Part shown: one piece after another, positions 28,729-36,795 of the stretch
How positions within the stretch are numbered: the stretch's first letter is position 1
How the letters are laid out: every line of letters starts with the position of its first letter
Assembly (NCBI GenBank): GCA_963781725.1
Contig: CAWAGV010000002.1
Location: forward strand, 2,046,001 to 2,110,000
Direction of reading: 5' to 3'
DNA from: BOG-931 sp963781725
Lineage (GTDB): Bacteria; Pseudomonadota; Alphaproteobacteria; Rhizobiales; Xanthobacteraceae
DNA length: 64,000 bases
Made by a program: the position numbers and the translations under genes
Notes under the pieces: generated by a model
Database searches by the model: none
Told to the model about the DNA's origin: nothing
The model's input: the letters and a program-made list of their open reading frames with translations, nothing else

Positions 28729-31002
28729 CTAATGAAGGCTGGCGCCCATTTTCTCACACACGCTCTCCACCAAGGCGGCTACATCGTGGAGAAACGCGTT
28801 CCGGTCTAACGTGGGGATCACATCGGGGACCGGTGCTGCGCGATCAAAGATGCGCTCCCCGATAATTGACGCGCGAACATAGCTTGATCCACGGCCGGAC
28901 TGCTTGAACGCAGTCTGCCACTCTGGCATGCGTTCAGCGCGCACCCGTCGGGTTGCTATATCCTGGACCTTCTCCGAAAGGGCGTCTGCGATCTCATCAA
29001 AGACCTGTTGCTTGATGTCATCATCAGTTGGCTCGGCATGAGTCCAGCCCACGGGGTTTTGTAACAATACATACAGCTGAGATTTGAGCTGCTGTCGAAG
29101 GTCAGCGACGGGCTTAAGATCGGCATATTCGTCACTCCACCCAGGGGTACTCAATCGTCGGCTAAGCGCCCAAACGCGCTTCCAATGCTCCTTTGTGGCG
29201 CCGGGCTGGGTCCCAAGCCCAAGACGTGGCCACCAAGCGTCGTGGAAACCCTCTGCCGCGCTCTTCACTGCAAGGACTAAATTCATGCGGTCGTACATTG
29301 GCTTTGATTTAACAGGGGCTGGCCGTTCGACAATCTTGTCTACTGCCATAAGTAAAGCCCGCAATTGTGCAATCGTGCGCTTCTCCATTTTGGTTGGCGC
29401 ATCGAGCGACTTATCTATCCCGCCCACGAAGTAGCATCCATCCTTCAATCGCCCTCGCAATGCTCTTTCTGCGAAGGGTCCAAGCTCTTCCCCGATCGAT
29501 GCGAGAACGTTTTCTGCGGAAGCTACCACGTGTTGTTCTCTTGCCGCGGCGTTAGGCAGGTTATCGCCTTTCACTTCGTCGAAATGCGTAAACACCAGTA
29601 ACAGCTTCTTAGCGCCGCCAGACGTAATCATCTCCTTCATCGCAGCCACGGGGGCTGCCTGCATGGGGATAGTAGCGTCATCGACAAGCATAACGGCGTC
29701 CACCGAATCGATTCTTTTGGTCAGCGACGTCGATATCGCCGCCGCGGATTTCGGCGTGTGACCGAGCCCTTCCCCATCGAGCAACACAAGCTTCGGCTGC
29801 TGCCCTTCGTTCCAGTTTGGAAAGAAGGGGCCTGCTACACGTACGCCATTTACGAGCGGAGTAAGTAATCGTCCAAAGCGGCTAGCATGATTGCCGGAGA
29901 AGCGCGTTACCGCCTTAATGAACGGCGCTCGGTCGTCGGTCTGCCATGACCACGACTGCGGCCATCCTTGCTTGGTACGGCGAAGCGTCCCTTCCGTATC
30001 CAGCATAGAGAACCGCAGCTCGATCTCGTCCATAAGCTCATCGCTGATGAGATGGAATTCTTCGTCTTCTCGAAGCCGGCGGTCGAGCTCCTCCTCGAAT
30101 AGCTCGTCAATGACGCGCTGATCTTTCTCGTCGGTCGCGCCGAGCTCCTCCTTCAGCTGCTGACCATGCCGCTTTGCCGCACTGCGAACGGCAGAAACAC
30201 ACTTCGACAAGAGAGCGTTGGTGGCCTCCAAATCGATAGTCCGCTCCGCCGGACTATCGTCGAAAGCGAGAGCCTCATCATCATCAGCATCGTCGTCATC
30301 GTCGTCGGATGAAGATCCTTTCGGCCCATTACCTAGAACATAGTTGAAACGAAACCGCTGATTAACGTGCATCAAGAGCTTCCGTAAAACCTCCGCATCG
30401 CCATCTCCCCGGTATGCCGCAAGTATCGCTTCTGAAATGCATTCGTTCAGATGCTCCCGAACCTCATCAATTGGGAAAAATGTTACCGCCGCCCTGAACG
30501 GTCCGTCATCTAGAATAACCTCCGTTTCGTGCACCGTCGTTTTCGCCGTAGAGGTGGACGGAAATTTTTCGGTCTCCGGGTTTGTACCCATTAGCTGCCG
30601 CAGCAACGTGGTCTTCCCAGCGCCGGTGGTACCGAGAAGAAGCGCGCGCCTATAATCTGAATTGATCGACCGAGGCAGCTCTATGATTAACTCGCGAATT
30701 GCATTGAAGTCGCTCTCTTCGGGCTCCATTCCGTGAAAGAAGATCTCGACGACCCGCGCATGAAAGCGCTTCTCTGCCTCGCTCCGAGCGGACGGGTTCC
30801 AAAACAACTCATCCGAAAGCAACTCGTTTAGCTGATCACGAAGCCGGCCGGCTTCGGCCTCATCCGGCGTTCCAAGGCCCTGCCGTACCCTTAAACCCGT
30901 CTTCCCCGTGTTCGTATCGACCCGGACCGGGTGCCTGAAGATAACCGCCCATGCACTTCGTCCCTGAGAACGGCTCAAGGTCGCCAAAAATCGCCTTTCC
31001 AT
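28729..31002 (-). CDS. Large P-loop GTPase-domain protein, probable defence effector
   Basis: 757 residues from ATG 31002 (MERRFLATLSRS), which has a ggaga ribosome site; an upstream start at 31050 would run through the operator. The first 80 residues resemble the arm/N-terminal module of tyrosine recombinases (WAVIFRHPVRVDTNTGKTGL, GTPDEAEA). Walker A is GTTGAGKTT at 124-132, then a Thr-rich switch (STSTAKTTVHETEVILDDG), an Asp-rich linker around 255-265, a likely Walker B/switch II at KLVLLDGEGLGHTP, and LLLVFTHFDEVKG, a variant of the guanine-specificity motif (THFDE in place of NKXD). Long helical regions flank it, as in dynamin-like or AVAST/GIMAP-like effectors. Function is inferred from context only. 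Confidence 0.75.
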   Translation of the reverse strand: MERRFLATLSRSQGRSAWAVIFRHPVRVDTNTGKTGLRVRQGLGTPDEAEAGRLRDQLNELLSDELFWNPSARSEAEKRFHARVVEIFFHGMEPEESDFNAIRELIIELPRSINSDYRRALLLGTTGAGKTTLLRQLMGTNPETEKFPSTSTAKTTVHETEVILDDGPFRAAVTFFPIDEVREHLNECISEAILAAYRGDGDAEVLRKLLMHVNQRFRFNYVLGNGPKGSSSDDDDDDADDDEALAFDDSPAERTIDLEATNALLSKCVSAVRSAAKRHGQQLKEELGATDEKDQRVIDELFEEELDRRLREDEEFHLISDELMDEIELRFSMLDTEGTLRRTKQGWPQSWSWQTDDRAPFIKAVTRFSGNHASRFGRLLTPLVNGVRVAGPFFPNWNEGQQPKLVLLDGEGLGHTPKSAAAISTSLTKRIDSVDAVMLVDDATIPMQAAPVAAMKEMITSGGAKKLLLVFTHFDEVKGDNLPNAAAREQHVVASAENVLASIGEELGPFAERALRGRLKDGCYFVGGIDKSLDAPTKMEKRTIAQLRALLMAVDKIVERPAPVKSKPMYDRMNLVLAVKSAAEGFHDAWWPRLGLGTQPGATKEHWKRVWALSRRLSTPGWSDEYADLKPVADLRQQLKSQLYVLLQNPVGWTHAEPTDDDIKQQVFDEIADALSEKVQDIATRRVRAERMPEWQTAFKQSGRGSSYVRASIIGERIFDRAAPVPDVIPTLDRNAFLHDVAALVESVCEKMGASLH

Positions 31003-31016
31003 GTCCAATCTCCGTT

Positions 31017-31087
31017 GTTCAGCTGTTGTTCCGACAACTATCAGCTGCAAATCGGGCGGTCAAGCCTTTTCTGAACAACAACGGAAC
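31017..31087 (-). promoter_or_regulatory. SOS-type promoter of the GTPase operon with two LexA boxes
   Basis: Two copies of the alphaproteobacterial LexA box: GTTC-agctgtt-GTTC at 31017-31031 and, in the opposite orientation, GAAC-aacaacg-GAAC at 31073-31087. Both have exactly seven spacer bases. Between them, on the minus strand, is a candidate promoter: -35 TTGACC (31063-31058), 17 bp, and a weak -10 TAGTTG (31040-31035). One box therefore lies just upstream of the -35 and the other just downstream of the -10, 15 bp before the start codon. Repression by LexA and induction by DNA damage are the natural reading. Confidence 0.7.
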
Positions 31088-31142
31088 AACGGACAGTTCT
31101 TCTTCTTCTTCGGCTGTCAATCAAAAGTTCGAGCATTAATAC

Positions 31143-31181
31143 TGTGCTTTTTAAGCACATAGTTTGTGCTTGATGGGCACA
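31143..31181 (+). promoter_or_regulatory. Paired operators before the XRE regulator
   Basis: Two 17-bp palindromic sites, TGTGCTTTTTAAGCACA (31143-31159, perfect 7-bp arms) and TGTGCTTGATGGGCACA (31165-31181, imperfect), with centres 22 bp apart, so on the same face of the helix. They lie just after a possible -10 (TAATAC, 31137-31142) and 42 bp before the XRE gene. The likely binder is the XRE protein itself, giving autorepression. Confidence 0.6.
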
Positions 31182-31222
31182 GGAATTGGCCGTATAGAAA
31201 AGGCCTGAAGATTGAGGTCCGA

Positions 31223-31966
31223 ATGAACGCGCATGAGTTTCGGAAATGGCGGGAAAGTTTTGAACTCACTCAGCACGGGCTTGCCAAGCGGACTGGTGTG
31301 AGCCGCAGCACTATTCAGAACTGGGAAAGCGATACGACGACGCTTCCGAAGATGATCGATGACCTCTGCTCGATATGGAGCGACAGGTTGAAGAAAGAGA
31401 AGGCGGACTTTGGGCCGGTGACGCTCTGTTATGCAGACGGGCCGATGTGGGTGAGTGCCTACGGGTCTAACCGGCGCCTCGCCTCAATGCAGCTTGAACC
31501 GTATCCGACGAATGCGGCAGCGCTCGCTCGCGTGCGGATGCTGTGGGGCAGGGATGATTTCCACGGGCCGTTCATCACGGAACAGCCCGTGCGCGCTGAA
31601 GGAGCAAGTGCCTTTTTATGGAATCAAGTCGAGCTAGCGCGGGTCGTTGACGGTAACGACAAGGGTGCTCCGACCGTCCACAACACTATCACTCGGCTCG
31701 CCAACTACATCCTCGAAAACAGCTCGGCGTATGTGCGGGGAGATCCGACACTGGAAAAAGTACAGGATCAGGAGGCGGCGATCCGCGCTGTCGGCGAAGA
31801 GCTATTGCAGCTCGCCGCGACGAGCGAGGATCGGTTCGTCTCCTATCGGGAATTTGAGGAACTGCTCGGACGACTTCACAAGCTCGGTTCGTATCCGACA
31901 AACCGGCATGTCGGCGATGTTGCGCACGCGATCCAGGGCGAAGAACTCGTAGGATTGTGGCGGTAG
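31223..31966 (+). CDS. XRE-family regulator with C-terminal sensor-like region
   Basis: 247 residues from ATG 31223. The N-terminal helix-turn-helix is typical (FRKWRESFELTQHGLAKRTG, then VSRSTIQNWE). The remaining 180 residues include a short-strand region (PVTLCYADGPMWVSAYG) and a mainly helical tail. It is 9 bp upstream of the nuclease-like gene at 31976 and divergent from the SOS-controlled GTPase operon. The palindromes at 31143-31181 are its probable operator. It may restrain the nuclease until infection, as in several regulated defence systems; that role is inferred. Confidence 0.8.
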   Translation: MNAHEFRKWRESFELTQHGLAKRTGVSRSTIQNWESDTTTLPKMIDDLCSIWSDRLKKEKADFGPVTLCYADGPMWVSAYGSNRRLASMQLEPYPTNAAALARVRMLWGRDDFHGPFITEQPVRAEGASAFLWNQVELARVVDGNDKGAPTVHNTITRLANYILENSSAYVRGDPTLEKVQDQEAAIRAVGEELLQLAATSEDRFVSYREFEELLGRLHKLGSYPTNRHVGDVAHAIQGEELVGLWR

Positions 31967-31975
31967 GGATTTGCA

Positions 31976-32839
31976 ATGGCCAATATTCGTATGCTTGACA
32001 TGCAGGTCATCGACAATCTTTTCCAGCGTCAAGGAAATCCTGGCTATGTTCTGGATTTCAGTGACCGGACGTTCGGAATCTTCTTCCAGCAAGAGCTGAA
32101 CGTCGATATTGACGACCAAACCTATGCAAAGGACGGCGGCTCAAAGCTCAAGCGCCTGAAGTGTTTTCTGCGCACGGTCGATAACGACACGGCGACACGA
32201 ACGCTTAAGGCTCTATGGAGTTATCGCGAAATGCGCCGGCAGGGCGCGGAAGATGATGCCCCTAACGCGCATGGGCGCTTTCTTCAGCTCTTGGCCCGCA
32301 TCGACGGCAAAACCGGTGGGGATGACGGTGCGAAGCCGAAACCGGCATTCGACACGGCGAAATACAAAGTGCTGCACGACGCGCTCATCGCACTATCGCC
32401 ATTAGACCCGCAGCCTCGGGGATACGGCTTCGAGAAGTTTCTAACTAACTTGTTCAACTCGTTTGGTCTGAACGCTCGCGGCTCGTTCCGTCTGGTCGGC
32501 GAACAGATAGACGGAAGCTTCGTGCTAAACGGCCAGACGTATCTCGTTGAAGCCAAGTGGCAGAATCAACCCTCGGCCGTTAAGGACCTTCACGGCTTCC
32601 ATGGGAAGATCGGCGAGAAAGCTGCTTGGACCCGTGGGCTGTTCATTAGCTACAACGGTTTTTCTGAAGACGGGCTGTCGGCGTTTGGCCGATCCAAAAA
32701 CATTATCTGCATGGATGGCTTTGATCTGTCCGAAACGCTACGGCGGCAATTGCCGTTGGATGCCGTGCTAGAGCGAAAGGTGCGACATGCCGCCGAAACC
32801 GGCCAAGCATTCGCGCGGGTGAGGGACCTCTTCGCCTAA
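31976..32839 (+). CDS. AbiJ-N-like plus Mrr-type restriction endonuclease
   Basis: 287 residues. The N-terminal 85 residues match the AbiJ N-terminal domain pattern (GYVLDFSDRTFGIFFQQELN, then GGSKLKRLKCFLR). The C-terminal part is an Mrr_cat/PD-(D/E)XK nuclease: GYGFEKFLTNLFNSFGL, EQIDGSFVLNG supplying the Asp, and YLVEAKWQ supplying the E-X-K pair. Mrr-type nucleases cut modified or foreign DNA. It is the second gene of the XRE-nuclease operon. The AbiJ match is from memory of the family pattern and is moderate; the nuclease motif is strong. Confidence 0.8.
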   Translation: MANIRMLDMQVIDNLFQRQGNPGYVLDFSDRTFGIFFQQELNVDIDDQTYAKDGGSKLKRLKCFLRTVDNDTATRTLKALWSYREMRRQGAEDDAPNAHGRFLQLLARIDGKTGGDDGAKPKPAFDTAKYKVLHDALIALSPLDPQPRGYGFEKFLTNLFNSFGLNARGSFRLVGEQIDGSFVLNGQTYLVEAKWQNQPSAVKDLHGFHGKIGEKAAWTRGLFISYNGFSEDGLSAFGRSKNIICMDGFDLSETLRRQLPLDAVLERKVRHAAETGQAFARVRDLFA

Positions 32840-33192
32840 TATACATTTTGCGACGTATCAGGCCGTTTTACTTGATGACGTTTCGTTGAGTATCCGAGGT
32901 CGGCCGTCGGGATGATAAAAGCGCTCTCGCACTGAGAACACCGTAGCGCCACTAAGACACGCACCTAGAAGCGACAGCCAATCTCTGGTCGCCAACCGTT
33001 TGGTGATTATGCCTACAGGTGCGGCAGCTACACTCAGTCGACCGGCGCCGTCGCCGCCAAGTCGTGATCGAGATTGTTTCCAGAAAATAGAAGAGCATTT
33101 GGGCGTGAGGCCAACGGCGGATGCAGAATTCGCGATCAGTGCTATAGTCCAAGAACGTCAAGCGCAATCGTATTATGTCTCGGGGCAGTCCT
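32840..33192. other. Intergenic region before the type I R-M operon
   Basis: 353 bases. Short open frames exist (e.g. 33000-33221) but they are Ser/Pro/Arg-rich with no family resemblance and overlap the hsdM start, so I do not call them. The hsdM promoter should lie here; no clear -35/-10 or hairpin stands out. Confidence 0.45.
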
Positions 33193-34650
33193 ATGTTCGA
33201 ACAAGCATTCAAGAATATTGACGACGTGCTTCGGAAAGAGGCCGGCTGCACCACCGAACTCGATTACACCGAACAAACATCCTGGCTCCTGTTCCTGAAA
33301 TATCTTGACGGACTGGAAGAGGACAGAGCCGACGAAGCCCGGCTGGAAGGGAAGAAATACAGTTTCATCCTCGAAAAACCATACCGCTGGGCGAGCTGGG
33401 CTGCACCCAAGGGCAAAGACGGCAAGCTCGACCACAACGCCGCGATGACCGGCGATGACCTCTGTGAATTCGTAAATCAGAAACTCTTTCCATACCTTCA
33501 CGGCTTCAAGCAAAAGGCCAGTGGACCCAATACCATCGAGTACAAGATCGGTGAAATTTTCGGCGAGATTAAAAACAGGATTTCCAGCGGTTACAATTTA
33601 CGCGAGATCATTGATCACATTGATGAGTTGCGCTTTCGCTCGCAGACCGAGAAGCACGAGCTATCGCACCTCTACGAAGCCAAAATCAAAAACATGGGGA
33701 ACGCCGGGCGCAACGGCGGCGAGTACTACACCCCGCGCCCGCTGATCCGCGCCATGGTGCAAGTCGTGCGGCCGAAGATAGGTGAGCGCATTTACGACGG
33801 CGCTTGCGGCTCGGCGGGCTTTCTTTGCGAGTTTTTCGATTATCTCAAGCGGGAGAATCCTAAGCGGACCACGGCGCAGGATCGTATCCTTCAGGACCGC
33901 ACCTTCTACGGCAAGGAGAAGAAGTCTCTCGCGTACGTGATCGCGATCATGAATATGATTTTGCACGGCATCGACGCGCCGAACATCATCCACACCAACA
34001 CTCTGAGCGAAAATCTTGCCGATATTCAGGAGAAAGACCGCTATGACGTTGTGCTGGCGAATCCGCCCTTCGGGGGACAGGAGCGTAAGGAGGTTCAGCA
34101 GAACTTTCCTATTCGCACCGGTGAGACGGCGTTCCTATTCCTCCAACACTTCATCAAAATCATCAAGGCTGGCGGGCGTGGCGGCGTAGTCATCAAAAAC
34201 ACGTTTCTGTCGAACACCGACAACGCCTCTGTTGCTTTGCGCAAGTTGCTGCTCGAAAGCTGTAACCTGCACACCGTGCTGGACTGTCCCGGCGGCACGT
34301 TCCAAGGAGCGGGCGTGAAGACCGTGGTGCTTTTTTTTGAGAAAGGTGCACCAACGCGAAAGGTCTGGTATTACCAGCTCGATCCCGGCCGCAATCTTGG
34401 CAAGATCAATCCGCTTAACGACGACGACCTTGCCGAATTTGTGAAGCTGCAAAAGCGCTTCGCCGATTTACCCAAGAGCTGGAGCATCAACGCTAATAGT
34501 ATCGACAAGGCGGGCTTCGACTTATCCGTGAAGAATCCGAACGGCGGCGAGGAAATCACGCACCGCAAGCCGGAGGAGATCATGGACGAAATCGCATCGC
34601 TGGACGCCGCGAGCGCGGAGGTGCTGGGAAACATCAGAGCGCTGTTATGA
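33193..34650 (+). CDS. hsdM: Type I restriction-modification DNA methyltransferase, HsdM
   Basis: 485 residues from ATG 33193 (MFEQAFKNIDDVLRKEAG); the frame extends 6 codons upstream. The N-terminal HsdM domain is followed by the N6-adenine methyltransferase core: SAM motif YDGACGSAGFLCEFFDY and catalytic NPPF in VVLANPPFGG. It methylates adenine at the sequence chosen by HsdS and forms the M2S core of the restriction complex. The stop overlaps hsdS by ATGA. It is intact, unlike hsdS, the third gene and hsdR. Confidence 0.95.
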   Translation: MFEQAFKNIDDVLRKEAGCTTELDYTEQTSWLLFLKYLDGLEEDRADEARLEGKKYSFILEKPYRWASWAAPKGKDGKLDHNAAMTGDDLCEFVNQKLFPYLHGFKQKASGPNTIEYKIGEIFGEIKNRISSGYNLREIIDHIDELRFRSQTEKHELSHLYEAKIKNMGNAGRNGGEYYTPRPLIRAMVQVVRPKIGERIYDGACGSAGFLCEFFDYLKRENPKRTTAQDRILQDRTFYGKEKKSLAYVIAIMNMILHGIDAPNIIHTNTLSENLADIQEKDRYDVVLANPPFGGQERKEVQQNFPIRTGETAFLFLQHFIKIIKAGGRGGVVIKNTFLSNTDNASVALRKLLLESCNLHTVLDCPGGTFQGAGVKTVVLFFEKGAPTRKVWYYQLDPGRNLGKINPLNDDDLAEFVKLQKRFADLPKSWSINANSIDKAGFDLSVKNPNGGEEITHRKPEEIMDEIASLDAASAEVLGNIRALL

Positions 34651-35863
34651 AAGAGGGATGGCAGAGAAAGCAACTTGGTGAGTTGGCTGAGCTAAAAGGC
34701 CGCATCGGTTGGCGTGGGTTGACTGCGAAGGAATACACGAAAAATGGGCCGTTGTTTCTTTCGGTTCACTCACTCAATTACGGAGACTACGTGGATTTCC
34801 GGGATGCATTTCATATTAGCGAGGAACGATATGCCGAGAGCCCAGAGATCATGTTGCAGCCGAACGATGTTCTTATCTGCAAAGACGGCGCAGGGATCGG
34901 AAAACTTGGCATTGTCGGAGAGCTTCCGGGTCGAACCACGATCAATTCATCCCTTTTGCTGATCCGCAGCGGGAAGGAGATTCTGCCTAAATTTCTGTAC
35001 CGCTGTCTATCTAGTCCGTACTTTCAGCAGATCGTGAATTCCCGACTTAATGGAGCGACTACGCCGCATCTCTACCAACGCGACATCACGGAGTTTCCGG
35101 TTGTTGTACCTCCGCTCTCCGAACAGCAGCGGATCGTCGATATCCTCGAAGAAGCATTTGAGGGAGTTGCTACTGCCAAGGCCAACGCCGAAAAGAATCT
35201 CCAAAACTCCCGAGCCCTCTTCGAAAGCGACCTCCAATCCGTCTTTACCCAGCGCGGCAACGGGTGGGTGGAGAAGCGGCTCGCTGACGTTGCCGAGCTC
35301 AAGAATGGTTTGAACTTCACGCGGCAAAGCAAGGGCCAGACGCTTCGCATGGTTGGCGTTGGTGACTTTCAGAAATACTCCGTCGTCCCAATTGAGACGC
35401 TCCAGACCGTTACCATTGATGGCGTGCTCGGCGATGATTACCTGATTGGCGCGATGACATTCTGACCGTGCGGTCAAACGGCAGTAGGGATTTGGTTGGT
35501 CGTTGTATGCTCGTTCCAGACGTGGATGGAATGACTTCCTTTTCGGGCTTCATCATTCGCATCCGCTTTGACACTCGCGAGGTTAGCCCGCGCTTTCTGC
35601 TTCATTTTATGAAATCGAGCGCGACGCGTGACCGACTCACTCGCGATGGCGGTGGTGCAAACATCAGCAACATCAACCAAGCCAAACTTTCGGAACTGTC
35701 GCTTTCTTTGCCGTCCTTCAAACAGCAGGAGGACATTGCGAACCGTCTCGACGACCTCCGCCAAGAAACCGAACGCCTCGCCAGCCTCTACGAGCGTAAG
35801 CTCGCCCGGCTGGAGGCATTAAAGAACTCGCTGCTGCATAACGCGTTTAGCGGAGAACTATAA
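34647..35863 (+). CDS. hsdS: Type I restriction specificity subunit, HsdS, interrupted by one frameshift
   Basis: About 405 residues with two target-recognition domains and conserved helical spacers. TRD1 begins LGELAELKGRIGWRG and ends in the spacer PPLSEQQRIVDILEEAF; TRD2 begins RLADVAELKNGLNFTR and ends in PSFKQQEDIANRLDDLR. The frame breaks near 35456: adding one G (gcgatgac to gcggatgac) gives LIGADDILTVRSNG and a continuous protein to 35863. The upstream piece ends at 35465 and the downstream piece has no ribosome site, so this is one gene. It decides which DNA sequence the complex recognises. Confidence 0.9.
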
Positions 35864-35867
35864 TCCT

Positions 35868-36792
35868 ATGACAAATTTTTATCGCGTCATGCTTGGGAAG
35901 AAGAGCGTCTACGCTGAAGAGTGTTTCGCTGGCAACTTCATCGGTACAGACTTCGGCATCGACCAAGACCTCACCAAGAAGCTGCCGGACGAATGGCGAG
36001 CTTTTAACAAGGAGTTTATTCCTGTTTTTCTGGCGAAGCATCCTGAGAAAACAAAAATTAGCGCGGGATTGGCGTGCGGCGCGATATGGACTGTGTCCAA
36101 GGGGATTTCAGAAGGGAGACGTCGTCCTGTGTCCAGACGGAACGGGCAAGTATCGTGTCGGAGAAGTCAGTGGCGATTATTCTTACGCGCCCGGAAAGAT
36201 CCTGCCCCATCGCCGGCCGGTTACTTGGCTGAATGTCGCCATCGATCGATCTGCGATGAGCGAGGCCTTGCGAAATTCCACAGGGTCGATTGGCACGGTC
36301 GGCAATGTCACGCAGCATCGGGAGGAGCTGGAGAAACTGATCGGCGGCGTTTCCGCGCCAAAACTCATTTCGACTGATGCCTCCGTTGAAGACCCGTCCT
36401 CCTTTGCTTTGGAGGAGCACCTGGAGGAGTTTCTCGTCAAGAACTGGCCGCATACAGAGCTCGGCAAGGACTATGACATCTACGAGGAGGACGGTGAGAA
36501 GGCACAGCAATACCAGACCGACACCGGCCCGTTAGACATCCTGGCTATCAGCAAGGACAAAAAGCGGCTGCTGGTCGTGGAGTTGAAGAAGGGGCGAGCA
36601 AGCGACGCGGTCGTAGGACAGACGCTCCGGTACATGAGTTTCGTAAAGGAGGAATTGGCCGAGGACGGGCAGACGGTGTCAGGTGCGATTATTGCGCACG
36701 AAGATGACCAACGAATCAGGCGTGCCCTCGCCATGACGCCGAACATCGCCTTCTACCGCTACCAAGTGAGTTTCAAATTGGTAATGTCATAA
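35868..36792 (+). CDS. NucS-like PD-(D/E)XK nuclease gene inside the R-M operon, one frameshift
   Basis: About 307 residues after repair. The first part reads MTNFYRVMLGKKSVYAEECF to AIWTVSKGI, then at the TTT run near 36109 the frame shifts; removing one T gives SKGIQKGDVVLCPDGTGKY and the rest to 36792. The C-terminal half is a NucS/PDDEXK-type domain: PLDILAISKDKKRLLVVELK carries the D...E-X-K triad, followed by VVGQTLRYMSFVKEE. It lies 4 bp after hsdS and 3 bp before hsdR, so it belongs to the operon. The N-terminal domain may sense DNA or modification. I do not know a named family for the full protein. Confidence 0.75.
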
Positions 36793-36795
36793 AAT

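Noticed and set aside
33000..33221. Open frame before hsdM
   Set aside because: Low-complexity Ser/Pro/Arg composition, no family and overlap with the hsdM start.
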